Shown: piece after piece, positions 36,245-47,283 of the stretch
How positions within the stretch are numbered: the first letter of the stretch is position 1
Layout of the letters: every line of letters begins with the position of its first letter
Assembly: GCF_004151105.1 (NCBI RefSeq)
Contig: NZ_PHRF01000097.1
Coordinates: 23,246-87,245, forward strand
Source: Streptomyces sp. L-9-10
GTDB lineage: Bacteria; Actinomycetota; Actinomycetes; Streptomycetales; Streptomycetaceae
Direction of reading: 5' to 3'
Length of the DNA: 64,000 bases
Program-made: the position numbers and the translations under genes
Notes under the pieces: generated by a model
The model's database searches: none
Told to the model about the DNA's origin: nothing
Seen by the model: the letters and a program-made list of their open reading frames with translations, nothing else

Positions 36245-38134
36245 TCAGGATTCCCGGGAGCCCTGGTACATCTCCTCGATCAGGTCCTTGTACGTCCGCT
36301 CCACCACCGGCCTCTTGAGCTTGAGGCTCGGAGTCAGCTCACCGTGCTCGATGTCCAGATCGCGCGGCAGCAGCCGGAACTTCTTGATGGTCTGCCAGCG
36401 CTGGAGGCCCTCGTTGAGCCGCTTCACATAGCCGGCGATGAGCCGCTCGACCGCCGGGGAGGCGACCACCTCGGCGTATGTCCTGCCCGCCAGGCCGTTC
36501 TCGGCGGCCCAGCCGAGGATGGTCGGCTCGTCGAGCGCGATCAGCGCCGTACAGAAGTTACGGTCCGCGCCGTGCACCAGGATGTTGGAGACGAACGGGC
36601 ACACCGCCTTGAACTGGCCCTCGACCTCGGCGGGGGCGATGTACTTGCCGCCCGACGTCTTGATGAGGTCCTTCTTGCGGTCGGTGATCCGCAGATAGCC
36701 GTCGGGGGACAGCTCGCCGATATCGCCGGTGTGGAACCAGCCGTCGGGCTCCAGTACCTCCGCGGTCTTCTCCGGCAGCCCGTGATATCCGGCCATGATC
36801 CCCGGGCCGCGCAGCAGGATCTCGCCGTCGTCGGCGATCCGTACCTCGGTGCCGGGCAGCGGCTTGCCGACCGTGCCGGTGCGGTACGCCTCCCCCGGGT
36901 TGACGAAGCTGGCGGCGCTGGACTCGGTCAGTCCGTAGCCCTCCAGGATGTGGATCCCGGCGCCGGAGAAGAAGTACCCGATGTCGGGCGCGAGCGCGGC
37001 GGAGCCGGAGACCGCGGCGCGCAGCCGGCCGCCGAACGCCTCGCGCAGCTTGGCGTAGACGAGCGCGTCCGCGGCCTTGTGCTTGGCGCCGAGCGCGAAC
37101 GGTACGGAGGCCGTGCCCGTACGCCGGAAGTTGTCCTGGGAGACCTTGGCGTACTCGCGGGCGACCCCGGCCGCCCACTGGAAGATCTTGTACTTGGCGG
37201 CGCCGCCGGCCCGTGCCTTGGCCGCCACCCCGTTGTAGACCTTCTCGAAGATCCGCGGCACGGCCGCCATATACGTCGGCTGGACCACCGGCAGATTCTC
37301 GATGATCTTGTCGACGCGTCCGTCCACGGCGGTGACATGCCCGACCTCGATCTGTCCGGAGGTCAGCACCTTGCCGAAGACATGGGCGAGCGGCAGCCAC
37401 AGGTACTGGACGTCGTCCTTGGTGATCAGCCCGGTGCCGGCGGTGGCCTTGGCCATGTACGACCAGTTGTCGTGCGGCAGCCGGACACCCTTGGGCCGGC
37501 CGGTGGTGCCCGAGGTGTAGATCAGCGTGGCGAGCTGGGTGGCCGTGATGGCACCGACGCGCTCCTTGACCGCCTCCGGACGGGTGACCAGATACTCCGT
37601 GCCGCGCGCCTCCAGATCGGCCAGGGAGAGCACCCAGCCGTCCGGATCGCCCTCGGCGGGGAGCGCGTCGGCGGCGTCGATCACGACGACATGCGCGAGA
37701 CGCGGCAGCTCGGAGCGGCGTTCGCGCGCCTTGGCGAGCTGGGCGGCGTCCTCGGCGATCAGCACCCGGCTCTCGGAGTCCGCGAGGATGTACCCGGACT
37801 CCTCGGTGTTGGTCGAGGGGTAGATCGTGGTGGTCGCGGCGCCCGCGCACATCACTCCGAGGTCGGCGAGGATCCACTCGACGCGGGTGGACGAGGCGAG
37901 CGCGACGCGCTCCTCGGGCCGTACGCCCAGCGCGATCAGACCGGCGGCGATGGCGTACACCCGCTCCGCGGCCTCGCTCCAGCTCAGGGAGCGCCACTCG
38001 TCGGGGCCCTGGCCGGCCGGCGCGGGTACGGGGAAGCGGTAGGCCTCCGCGTCCGGCGTGGCGCTCACGCGCTCAATGAAGAGGGTCGCCACGGAGGGCG
38101 GCCGGTTCTCGATCAAGTTCTGTGTGTCGCTCAC
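36245..38134 (-). CDS. Long-chain fatty acid--CoA ligase (AMP-dependent synthetase)
   Basis: A 629-residue adenylate-forming enzyme that activates fatty acids to acyl-CoA. The P-loop-like motif LIYTSGTTGRPKGV, YGLTESSA, and WFHTGDIGEL...DRKKDLIKTSGGKYI are all present, fitting the FadD15-like group of mycolic and Streptomyces genomes. GTG 38134 has GGAGG 5 bases upstream. Two tandem 14-bp near-palindromes lie just before it, suggesting control by a fatty-acid regulator. Confidence 0.93.
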   Translation of the reverse strand: MSDTQNLIENRPPSVATLFIERVSATPDAEAYRFPVPAPAGQGPDEWRSLSWSEAAERVYAIAAGLIALGVRPEERVALASSTRVEWILADLGVMCAGAATTTIYPSTNTEESGYILADSESRVLIAEDAAQLAKARERRSELPRLAHVVVIDAADALPAEGDPDGWVLSLADLEARGTEYLVTRPEAVKERVGAITATQLATLIYTSGTTGRPKGVRLPHDNWSYMAKATAGTGLITKDDVQYLWLPLAHVFGKVLTSGQIEVGHVTAVDGRVDKIIENLPVVQPTYMAAVPRIFEKVYNGVAAKARAGGAAKYKIFQWAAGVAREYAKVSQDNFRRTGTASVPFALGAKHKAADALVYAKLREAFGGRLRAAVSGSAALAPDIGYFFSGAGIHILEGYGLTESSAASFVNPGEAYRTGTVGKPLPGTEVRIADDGEILLRGPGIMAGYHGLPEKTAEVLEPDGWFHTGDIGELSPDGYLRITDRKKDLIKTSGGKYIAPAEVEGQFKAVCPFVSNILVHGADRNFCTALIALDEPTILGWAAENGLAGRTYAEVVASPAVERLIAGYVKRLNEGLQRWQTIKKFRLLPRDLDIEHGELTPSLKLKRPVVERTYKDLIEEMYQGSRES

Positions 38135-38181
38135 GACATCCTCCGGGCCCGCGGCAGCGCTGCGTGACTGACCTGATTGTG

Positions 38182-38210
38182 TGACTGGCGAGTAACTAAC
38201 CGACGAGTAA
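38182..38210. promoter_or_regulatory. Tandem near-palindromes upstream of the acyl-CoA ligase
   Basis: TGACTGGCGAGTAA (38182-38195) and TAACCGACGAGTAA (38197-38210) repeat at 15-bp period, each with partial dyad symmetry around TTACTCG. They are 48-76 bp before the ligase start. They may be operator sites for a TetR-type lipid regulator, which is inference. The rest of 38135-38454 holds the lepA terminator and pyrimidine-rich repeats. Confidence 0.45.
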
Positions 38211-38311
38211 CTAGGATCAGTGATCAGACTAGAGGCCACCCGCCCGGTACGTAAGGGGCAACGGGGCGCCGCTTCAAAACGAGCCCGCCCCAGGGGGCGC
38301 GGGCGACGCGA

Positions 38312-38343
38312 ACGGGCCCCTGCGCCACGGCGCGGGGGCCCGT
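38312..38343 (-). terminator. lepA terminator hairpin
   Basis: ACGGGCCCCTGCGCC (38312-38326) pairs with 38329-38343 with one wobble; the innermost pairs cannot close over a 2-nt gap. It follows lepA by about 110 bp. Confidence 0.6.
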
Positions 38344-38385
38344 CCTGTCCACGGATCGGTCTCATCCGTGGATCACGCTCGGCCA

Positions 38386-38454
38386 CTTCTGCCGCATCTG
38401 CTTGCTTCTACTGCTTCCGCTGCCGCTTCTGCCGCATCTGCTACTTCTTCTCTG

Positions 38455-38464
<10 letters not shown>
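38386..38464. repeat. Pyrimidine-rich direct repeats over the lepA stop codon
   Basis: TCTGCTACTTCTTC is duplicated head to tail (38437-38450, 38451-38464); each copy contains CTA, and the second is the lepA stop in antisense. CTTCTGCCGCATCTGCT also occurs twice (38386-38402, 38426-38442), at 40-bp spacing. Confidence 0.85.
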
Positions 38465-40323
<1,859 letters not shown>

Positions 40324-40526
40324 GCAGGGTCCTGATTCTTGAGACGCGCGGCGTCTCGTCTCGGGTCGACTCGGATCGATACGTAGGCTCCATCGTCCCA
40401 CGGGTACGGGACTGCGCCCGGTTTGGGCCGGTCGGAGGGTGACTGGTAGCCTGAACAGCTGTGTCTCGTGCCGTCTCGGCGCGGGACGGCTCAGTCAAGA
40501 TTCACCGAACCTGAAAAGGCTCTTTC

Positions 40527-40793
40527 GTGGCGAACATCAAGTCCCAGATCAAGCGGAACAAGACCAACGAGAAGGCACGCCTGCGCAACAAGGCTGTCAA
40601 GTCGTCGCTCAAGACCGCGATCCGCAAGGCCCGTGAGGCCGCTGCCGCGGGCGACGTCGAGAAGGCCTCGCTGGCCGCTCGTGAGGCGTCCCGCAAGCTC
40701 GACAAGGCTGCCTCGAAGGGTGTCATCCACAAGAACGCCGCCGCCAACAAGAAGTCGGCGCTGGCTGCCAAGGTTGCCTCCCTCCAGGGCTGA
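40527..40793 (+). CDS. rpsT: 30S ribosomal protein S20
   Basis: An 88-residue, strongly basic, mostly helical protein binding 16S rRNA. The N-terminus ANIKSQIKRNKTNEKARLRN and the C-terminal VIHKNAAANKKSALAAKV are diagnostic. GTG start with AAAAGG upstream. The 231 bp after it hold a 10-bp inverted repeat (40863-40872 with 40894-40903), a bidirectional terminator and a hexanucleotide repeat. Confidence 0.98.
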   Translation: MANIKSQIKRNKTNEKARLRNKAVKSSLKTAIRKAREAAAAGDVEKASLAAREASRKLDKAASKGVIHKNAAANKKSALAAKVASLQG

Positions 40794-40920
40794 GCGCTCT
40801 CTTGATTTGACCGCCGGACGGGACTCAGCGGGCCCTCTCTACCGCTCCTGACCGGCGTCCCCGAACTCGCACGCGACTGCGTTCGCCACGCGGGTGCGAG
40901 TTCACCAGGTTTGACGTCGA

Positions 40921-40960
40921 GGCCCCGGCCCCGTCCTCCCCAGGACGGGTCACCGGGGCC
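40921..40960. terminator. Bidirectional terminator between rpsT and holA
   Basis: Two stacked stems: GGCCCCGG/CCGGGGCC (40921-40928 with 40953-40960) and CCCGTCCT/AGGACGGG (40930-40937 with 40942-40949). Confidence 0.85.
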
Positions 40961-40980
40961 TTCGCCGTACCCGCTCTCGC

Positions 40981-41022
40981 GGCAGCGGCAGCGGCAGCGG
41001 CAGCGGCAGCGGCAGCGGCAGC
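40981..41022. repeat. Hexanucleotide microsatellite (GGCAGC)7
   Basis: Seven perfect copies of GGCAGC end 2 bp before the stop codon of holA (which is antisense). Such a long perfect hexamer run is prone to slippage and may vary between strains. Confidence 0.95.
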
Positions 41023-41024
41023 GG

Positions 41025-42011
41025 CTAACGGTTGGAGCGGGCGGCGCGGGCGATCGCGACGACCGCCTTCTCCAGCGCGTACTCCGGGTCGTCACCGCCG
41101 CCCTTGACGCCCGCGTCGGCGGTGGCGACCGCCCGCAGCGCCGTCGCCACACCGTCGGGGGTCCAGCCGCGCATCTGCTGGCGCACCCGGTCGATCTTCC
41201 ACGGCGGCATCCCCAGCTCCCGCGCGAGATCGGCGGGCCGGCCGCCGCGCGCGGAGGAGAGCTTGCCGATGGCCCGTACCCCCTGGGCGAGGGCGCTGGT
41301 GATCAGCACGGGCGCCACACCGGTCGACAGCGACCAGCGCAGGGCTTCGAGGGCCTCGGCGGTCCTGCCCTCCACGGCGCGGTCGGCGACATTGAAGCTG
41401 GACGCCTCGGCGCGGCCCGTGTAGTAGCGGCCGACGACCGCGTCATCGATCGTGCCCTCGACATCCGCCGCGAGCTGCGAGACGGCGGACGCCAGCTCGC
41501 GCAGATCGCTGCCGATCGAGTCGACCAGCGCCTGGCAGGCTTCGGGCGTGGCCGAGCGGCCCAGCGCGCGGAACTCCGAACGTACGAAGGTGAGCCGCTC
41601 CGCGGGCTTGGTCGTCCTGGGGCAGGCGACCTCACGGGCCCCCGCCTTGCGGGCGGCGTCCAGCAGGCCCTTGCCCTTGGCGCCTCCCGCGTGCAGCAGG
41701 ACGAGCGTGATCTCCTCGGCCGGGGCGTCGAGATACGCCTTGACGTCCTTGATCGTGTCGGCGGAGAGGTCCTGCGCGTTCCGTACGACGACGACCTTGC
41801 GCTCGGCGAAGAGCGACGGGCTGGTCAGCTCGGCGAGGGTGCCGGGCTGGAGCTGGTCGGAGGTGAGGTCGCGTACGTCCGTGTCGGCGTCGGAGGCGCG
41901 GGCCGCCGCCACCACCTGCTGCACGGCGCGGTCGAGCAGCAGGTCCTCCTGGCCCACGGCGAGCGTGAGCGGGGCGAGCGGATCGTCGGAAGAAGTCTTT
42001 CTGGTGGCCAT
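41025..42011 (-). CDS. holA: DNA polymerase III subunit delta
   Basis: A 328-residue clamp-loader subunit that opens the beta clamp. N-terminal AAA+-like domain (LTLAVGQEDLLLDRAVQQVV, ELTSPSLFAERKVVVVRNAQ) and the C-terminal collar domain (LARELGMPPWKIDRVRQQMR) fit the family. ATG 42011 (MATRKTSSDD) is preferred to an upstream frame extension. A (GGCAGC)7 microsatellite follows the stop. Confidence 0.92.
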   Translation of the reverse strand: MATRKTSSDDPLAPLTLAVGQEDLLLDRAVQQVVAAARASDADTDVRDLTSDQLQPGTLAELTSPSLFAERKVVVVRNAQDLSADTIKDVKAYLDAPAEEITLVLLHAGGAKGKGLLDAARKAGAREVACPRTTKPAERLTFVRSEFRALGRSATPEACQALVDSIGSDLRELASAVSQLAADVEGTIDDAVVGRYYTGRAEASSFNVADRAVEGRTAEALEALRWSLSTGVAPVLITSALAQGVRAIGKLSSARGGRPADLARELGMPPWKIDRVRQQMRGWTPDGVATALRAVATADAGVKGGGDDPEYALEKAVVAIARAARSNR

Positions 42012-42121
42012 CGCGGTCCAGCATCGCATGGGCCACTGACAGCCGGGGCGGCCGGTGACAGCGCGCGGACGTCATGCGGTCGACGCCATGTGCCGGACAG
42101 GGACAGGATCTACGGGGCGTT

Positions 42122-42373
42122 CTACGGGGCTTCCCGCCAGCCGTCCCAGTCCGCCACGAACGCGTCCAGGGCCTCGGCGCCCAGCCGGGCCTCGGGGTCC
42201 TCCACGACGACCAGCCACTGGGCGTCCTCGGCGTCGTCCTCGCCGGCCAGGGCGTCCCGTACCAGCCGGGGCTCCTCGGCCACGCCGAACCGTTCGCCGA
42301 GCGCCAGCGCCACCTCCTCCGCGGCGTCGCGGTCGGGCAGCACCAGCACATGTCTCACATCGCTCACGGCCAC
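42122..42373 (-). CDS. Conserved hypothetical acidic protein
   Basis: An 83-residue acidic protein (VLVLPDRDAAEEVALALGER, AQWLVVVEDPEARLGAEALD). No motif, signal peptide or membrane segment. It resembles small Streptomyces proteins found between holA and a YceI gene in my memory. GTG 42373 is used as the start; a downstream GTG (VSDVRHVLV) would shorten it by two residues. Function unknown. Confidence 0.6.
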   Translation of the reverse strand: MAVSDVRHVLVLPDRDAAEEVALALGERFGVAEEPRLVRDALAGEDDAEDAQWLVVVEDPEARLGAEALDAFVADWDGWREAP

Positions 42374-42412
42374 ATTCTTCCAGCCCGCCCCCGGGAGGGG
42401 CGGGGCCGGTCG

Positions 42413-43297
42413 TCAGCTCTTGGGGATGATCTGGATATCCATCTCGATCTTGATGCTGGAGCCGACGACCGCGATGCCGCGCGCCAGCATCGACTGCCAG
42501 TTGACGGTGTAGTCCTCGCGGTGCAGTTCGGTGGTGGCGCGGACGGCGGCGCGGGTCTCGCCCTCCATGCCGTTGCCGATGCCGAGGTACTGGGCGTCGA
42601 GTGTGACCGTGCGCGTGACGCCGTGGAGCGTGAGCGCTCCGGTGATCCCCCAGTTGTTGCCACCCCGGTGGACGAAGCGGTCGCTGTAGAACTCCAGCGT
42701 CGGGAAGTTCTCCACGTCGAGGAAGTCGGCGGAGCGCAGATGGTCGTCGCGCATCCGCACACTGGTGTCGATCGACGCGGCGCCGATGACGACATGCATC
42801 GCCGACCGGTCCATCGTCTCGCCGATCCTGATCGCCCCGGCGAAGTTGTCGAAGCGGCCGTGGACACGGGCGAGTCCGATATGACGGGCGATGAACCCGA
42901 TCCGGGAATGGGCCGGTTCGATCTCCCAGTCGCCGGGAACGGGCAGCGGGAGCGACGGGGCCACCTGGAGCGTGATGTCCCCGAGACCGCTGGGCTCCGC
43001 GCCGTCGGCGATCGACACGTTGCCCCGGTACGGGGAGAAGCTCTCGGCCGAGATGGCGAGCCGGTACTCCCCGAAGGGCACCATCGTCACGATCATCCCG
43101 AAGGGGTCGGTCTCACCACTCACGACCTTGCGGCCGCCGCTGTCGCTCACCGTGAACTCGGCCTGCCCGACGGGCTCGTTGACGGGGTCGAGGACCCGGC
43201 AGGTGAGCAGCCCCGCGCCGGAGGGCACGGAGAGCCCGGCGAGCGGGTTGCTTCGCTGATGAGCGGCCGACCGTCGGCCGAGAAGGCGACTGATCAT
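42413..43297 (-). CDS. YceI family protein with N-terminal Ig-like domain
   Basis: A 294-residue protein: an N-terminal carboxypeptidase-regulatory-like beta domain (about 20-100: LTCRVLDPVNEPVGQAEF) followed by a YceI lipocalin-like domain (about 120-290: WEIEPAHSRIGFIARHIGLA, LRSADFLDVENFPTLEF). YceI proteins bind isoprenoid-like lipids; a few are periplasmic. No clear signal peptide here. Start uncertain: ATG 43297 or GTG 43306, with AGGGG nearby but badly spaced for both. Confidence 0.85.
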   Translation of the reverse strand: MISRLLGRRSAAHQRSNPLAGLSVPSGAGLLTCRVLDPVNEPVGQAEFTVSDSGGRKVVSGETDPFGMIVTMVPFGEYRLAISAESFSPYRGNVSIADGAEPSGLGDITLQVAPSLPLPVPGDWEIEPAHSRIGFIARHIGLARVHGRFDNFAGAIRIGETMDRSAMHVVIGAASIDTSVRMRDDHLRSADFLDVENFPTLEFYSDRFVHRGGNNWGITGALTLHGVTRTVTLDAQYLGIGNGMEGETRAAVRATTELHREDYTVNWQSMLARGIAVVGSSIKIEMDIQIIPKS

Positions 43298-43483
43298 GGT
43301 GTACACGTACCCCTGTGCTTTCGGGCTTCTGCGGGGCCGCACACGGGAGACGTCATCGTCGAGGGCGGCGGCCCATGACGAATAGGCATTCGATCACTCT
43401 TGCGTTGTTCGAGGCAAACGTACCGACTGGTACAGGACGTCGTGGAGTCGATTGTCATCCGCTGTTAAACCGTCGCTCCCGCA

Positions 43484-46030
43484 TCACCGTGCCAGGGGCG
43501 AGGCCCGCCCCCGGGGCACGGCCCGTAGCCCGGCCCCCGCTCCGACCACCGCGATCGCTCCGTCCGTGTCCGTACGGAGCACCGCCGCTCCACCGGCGCG
43601 GAGCGCGTCGACGGTACGGGGCGAGGGGTGTCCGTACGGGTTGTCCCGGCCCACCGAGATGAGGGCCAGCCGGGGGCGGACACCGCGCAGGAGGCCCGGG
43701 TGCTGGAAAGGCGAGCCGTGGTGGGCCACCTTGAGGACATCCGCCGGTGGCAGCGCCGGATGGTCACGCAGGAGGCCGCGCTGGGCGGGGGGTTCGAGAT
43801 CGCCGAGGAGCAGCAGCGCCGGGCCCCGGGCGACCCGTACGAACAGCGTGACGCTGGAGTCGTTCGGCTCCCCGGCCGCCGTGGCCGTCCCGGCCCGCGG
43901 CCACAGCACCCGCCATGTCAGCGGTCCGGTCCGGCGCTGCTCGCCGGGCCGCGCGCGGACGACGGGCACCCGCGCGGCTGCCGCCGTTCTCCGTACGAAC
44001 GCGGCCTGCTCCGGGGGGACTTCGGAGGCCGTTGTCTGGATCGCACCGATCGCCCGGCCCCGCAGGACACCGGGCAGCCCCGCGACGTGATCGGCGTGGA
44101 AGTGGGTGAGCACCAGCAGCGGGACGCGTGTGACACCGAGGTCCCGCAGACAGCGGTCGGCGGGCACGGGGTCGGGTCCCGCGTCCACGACCACGGCCGT
44201 GGAGTCGCCCGCCGCGAGCACGGCCGCGTCGCCCTGACCGACGTCGCACATCGCGAACGTCCATCTCGGTGGCGGCCATCCGGTGACGATCCGGGTGAGC
44301 GGCGGCGGCCGCAGGACCGCGAGCAGCAGCAGTACGGCGCAGACGGCGGCCGTCCAGGGATGGCGCGGGACACGGCGCAGGGCGAGCAGGACGAGGGCCG
44401 TCACGCCGACGAGCAGCAGCCCGCCCCGCCAGCCGCCGGGCCAGGCGGCCTCCGCGCCCGGCAGGGACGCGCCGGCGCGGGCGACGGACGCGATCCACCC
44501 CGCCGGCCAACCAGCGCAGCGGGCGAGCACCTCGGCCACGGGCATCGCCACGGGCGCCACGGCGAGCGCGGCGAAGCCGAGGACCGTGGCCGGGGCCACC
44601 GCCAGTTCGGCGAAGAGGTTGCAGGGGATCGCCACCAGCCCGACCCTGGCCGCGAACACGGCCACCACGGGCGCGCACACCGCCTGCGCCGCACCGGCCG
44701 CGGCCAGCACCTCGGCAAACCGTGGCGGCACCCCGCGCCGCACCAGCGCCGCGCTCCACCGCGGCCCGATGGTGAGCAGGGCGCCGGTGGCCAGTACGGA
44801 GAGGAGGAAGCCGTAACTCCGGGCCAGCCAGGGGTCGTAGAGCACCAGCAGCAGTACGGCGGCGGCCAGCGCCGGAAGCAGGGTTCTGCGGCGGCCCGTG
44901 CCGATGGCGAGGAGAGTGATCGCCCCGCAGGCGGCGGCCCGCAGCACGCTCGGCTCCGGACGGCAGACGATCACGAAGGCGAGCGTGAGCGCCCCGCCGA
45001 GCAGCGCCGTCCATCGCAGTGAGATCCCCAGCCGCGCGGCGAGCCCGCGCCGTTCGGCCCTGATGGCCAGCCCGGCCGGCCCGATCAGCAGAGCGAGCAC
45101 AATCGTCAGATTGCTTCCGGAGACCGCCATCAGATGCAGCAGATCGGTCGCCGCGAAGGCGTCGTGCAGCTCGGGAGGAACACGTGTGGTGTCACCGACG
45201 ACCAGCCCCGGCAGCAGGGCACGGGCATCGGGCGGCAGCCCGTCGGCCGCCTCACGCAACCCGGCACGCAGCTCTCCGGCCATGCGCTGGACGCGGGTCG
45301 GCGCTCCGGTGACCAGCGGCGGGCCCGTCCCCTCCACCCGTAACGCCGCGGCGTAGCGGTCGTCCTCACGCAGGGGAGGCGCGAGCTTCCCGGTCAGCCG
45401 CAGCCCCGTGGAGGGCAGCAGCCGCTGCCACCGGCCGGAGTGTTCACCGGGCGCGACGATCACCAGGACGGGCGTCCGGCCGGTGGTGGTCCCGCCCCTG
45501 GGTGTCGTCAGCCGGACGAGGTCGGCGTCCAGGACGAACCCGCCACCCGCGATCCGGTCCCCGCGGACCCTGGGACGTGCGGGCCGGGGGTCGGAGGTGA
45601 CCGTCAACTCCGCCGTGACGCGGGCATATCGCTCCGCCAGGCCCGGTACGGGACCCCGCCGCGCATCGGCGCCGTGCAGCCCGGCCGACGCCGCCCCGGC
45701 GGCGGCGCACAGCAGCATCCCCGCGACGGCCACACCATTGAGCCGCCGCCTGATCCGCGGCCCGAGCGGTCGCGCGCGCCACTGCCTGGGCCGTCGTCGG
45801 GGCCGCCGCTCCGGCCCGCCACCCGACCACACCAGTAGCAGAGCGGCGGCCGACAGACAGGCGAGCACGCCAACAGCGGTCCAGTGCCCCGGGATTCCCA
45901 GCGCCAGGGCCGCCGCGCCCCACGCCGCGAGGGCGAGCGGGACCAGCCGGAGGTCGGCCGGGGCCTCCTGACGGGGGTTGGCGGACCCCAGGCGGTGGCC
46001 GGCCGTCGCGTGAACCACCGTGCGCGTCAT
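43484..46030 (-). CDS. comEC: ComEC/Rec2 competence-type DNA transport protein
   Basis: An 848-residue membrane protein. N-terminal hydrophobic part and OB-like DUF4131 region (about 1-210), the competence domain with about ten helices (about 250-570: VVGDTTRVPPELHDAFAATD, LMAVSGSNLTI), and a C-terminal metallo-beta-lactamase domain (THFHADHVAGLPGVL) that may degrade the non-transported DNA strand. Its ATG overlaps the comEA stop (ATGA). Streptomyces is not known to be naturally competent, so the role remains open. Confidence 0.92.
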   Translation of the reverse strand: MTRTVVHATAGHRLGSANPRQEAPADLRLVPLALAAWGAAALALGIPGHWTAVGVLACLSAAALLLVWSGGGPERRPRRRPRQWRARPLGPRIRRRLNGVAVAGMLLCAAAGAASAGLHGADARRGPVPGLAERYARVTAELTVTSDPRPARPRVRGDRIAGGGFVLDADLVRLTTPRGGTTTGRTPVLVIVAPGEHSGRWQRLLPSTGLRLTGKLAPPLREDDRYAAALRVEGTGPPLVTGAPTRVQRMAGELRAGLREAADGLPPDARALLPGLVVGDTTRVPPELHDAFAATDLLHLMAVSGSNLTIVLALLIGPAGLAIRAERRGLAARLGISLRWTALLGGALTLAFVIVCRPEPSVLRAAACGAITLLAIGTGRRRTLLPALAAAVLLLVLYDPWLARSYGFLLSVLATGALLTIGPRWSAALVRRGVPPRFAEVLAAAGAAQAVCAPVVAVFAARVGLVAIPCNLFAELAVAPATVLGFAALAVAPVAMPVAEVLARCAGWPAGWIASVARAGASLPGAEAAWPGGWRGGLLLVGVTALVLLALRRVPRHPWTAAVCAVLLLLAVLRPPPLTRIVTGWPPPRWTFAMCDVGQGDAAVLAAGDSTAVVVDAGPDPVPADRCLRDLGVTRVPLLVLTHFHADHVAGLPGVLRGRAIGAIQTTASEVPPEQAAFVRRTAAAARVPVVRARPGEQRRTGPLTWRVLWPRAGTATAAGEPNDSSVTLFVRVARGPALLLLGDLEPPAQRGLLRDHPALPPADVLKVAHHGSPFQHPGLLRGVRPRLALISVGRDNPYGHPSPRTVDALRAGGAAVLRTDTDGAIAVVGAGAGLRAVPRGRASPLAR

Positions 46031-47100
46031 GGCCGTACAAGGGACTGGAGGTCCGCGAACCTGCGCTCCCCGATGCCGTTGACCTCGCGCAGTTCGTCGA
46101 CGGACCGGAAACCGCCGTGCCTGCCGCGGTAGTCGATGATGTGCTGGGCGAGCACCGGACCGACCCCGGGAAGCGTGTCGAGCTGTTCCGGCGTGGCGGC
46201 GTTGAGACTCACCGGCCCCACAGCGGCCCCGGCGCCGGCGGCCGCACCGGCGCCGGCGCCCGACGCCGGTGGAGCGGGGCCGCCCACCAGCACCTGTTCG
46301 CCGTCCATCAGCACCCGCGCGCGGTTGAGCCCGGTCAGGTCCGCACCGGGCTTCGCTCCCCCGGCGGCGCGCAGCGCGTCGGCGACCCGTGACCCGGCCG
46401 CCAGCCGCAGGACTCCGGGCCGCCGCACCTTCCCGCTCACATCGACGACGACACGGGCGGAGGGCGACGGCGAGGACGCGGGCGCGGACAAGGTCCCCGG
46501 CGACGCCTCGGGGAGGACGGCAGCCGCGCCCACATTCTCCGGAGCCCTGACGATCCCCGGCCGGCCACTCCAGAAGTGGTGTCCCGCCAGGATCACGCCC
46601 ACCACCAGGACCACCGCGAGCGCCGCGAGTGTCCGCGGCTCCAGTCCGCATCTGAGCTGCACCCACAGGGGCAGCCGCTCAAGCAGAGCGGACCCCGCCC
46701 ACGCGCGCACGCGCCCCGCCCGAGTCGTGTGCGGCGCCATGACCGCGTCCGCCACGCGCGGCGCGGTGCCGCTCCCGCCCATCCCCGGCACCACATCGCC
46801 GAAGAGCGCTTCCGCGCGGCGGCGCACATCCGTCCGGACGGTGGGCGGAGCGGTGATCGAAGGCGGCGCGCTGATCGGGGACGGGTCGGTGACCGGAGGC
46901 TGGGGGGTGATCGGAGGGTGGGGGGTGATCGGAGGCAGAGTCGTACCGTCCGCGTCGCCCACGCGCGACAGCGCCGTACGCGGGCGGGTTCGCGGGCGGC
47001 CGGGACGGCCATGACGCCCATGCCGGGCCCGGCCGTCGGAGCCCGGGGCACGGCCGGGGCCACTGGTGACGGAGATTACGGAGCGTGTTCGGAGAGCCAT
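46027..47100 (-). CDS. comEA: ComEA-type helix-hairpin-helix DNA-binding protein
   Basis: A 357-residue membrane-anchored protein. A long Pro/Thr-rich cytoplasmic N-terminus (PITPHPPITPQPPVTDPSP), one membrane helix at about 165-185 (TLAALAVVLVVGVILAG), an SLBB domain (VVVDVSGKVRRPGVLRLAAG), then HhH motifs at the C-terminus (SLNAATPEQLDTLPGVGPVL) that bind double-stranded DNA. It overlaps comEC by 4 bp. ATG 47100 is taken as start. Confidence 0.9.
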   Translation of the reverse strand: MALRTRSVISVTSGPGRAPGSDGRARHGRHGRPGRPRTRPRTALSRVGDADGTTLPPITPHPPITPQPPVTDPSPISAPPSITAPPTVRTDVRRRAEALFGDVVPGMGGSGTAPRVADAVMAPHTTRAGRVRAWAGSALLERLPLWVQLRCGLEPRTLAALAVVLVVGVILAGHHFWSGRPGIVRAPENVGAAAVLPEASPGTLSAPASSPSPSARVVVDVSGKVRRPGVLRLAAGSRVADALRAAGGAKPGADLTGLNRARVLMDGEQVLVGGPAPPASGAGAGAAAGAGAAVGPVSLNAATPEQLDTLPGVGPVLAQHIIDYRGRHGGFRSVDELREVNGIGERRFADLQSLVRP

Positions 47101-47208
47101 GCCACAAGACGGTAGGCACATCTGCCCGACCCCGCTGAGCAGGCCGAATTCCCGTGGACAACAAGCGAGTTGTGGACAACTCGGTCACCCTTACGAGTGG
47201 CCCGCCCC

Positions 47209-47283
47209 AGCCGGTCAGCGCGGTCAACCGATCAGCCGGTCAGCGCGATCACCCGATCAGCCGGTCAGCGCGGTGAGATCACA
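47209..47283. repeat. 25-bp tandem repeat, 3 copies, over the degV stop codon
   Basis: Units start at 47209, 47234 and 47259 with AGCCGGTCAGCGCG(G/A)TCA. The antisense stop of degV (47265-47267) is inside the third copy. Confidence 0.85.

Noticed and set aside
47209..47283. CRISPR array
   Set aside because: Head-to-tail repeats without unique spacers.
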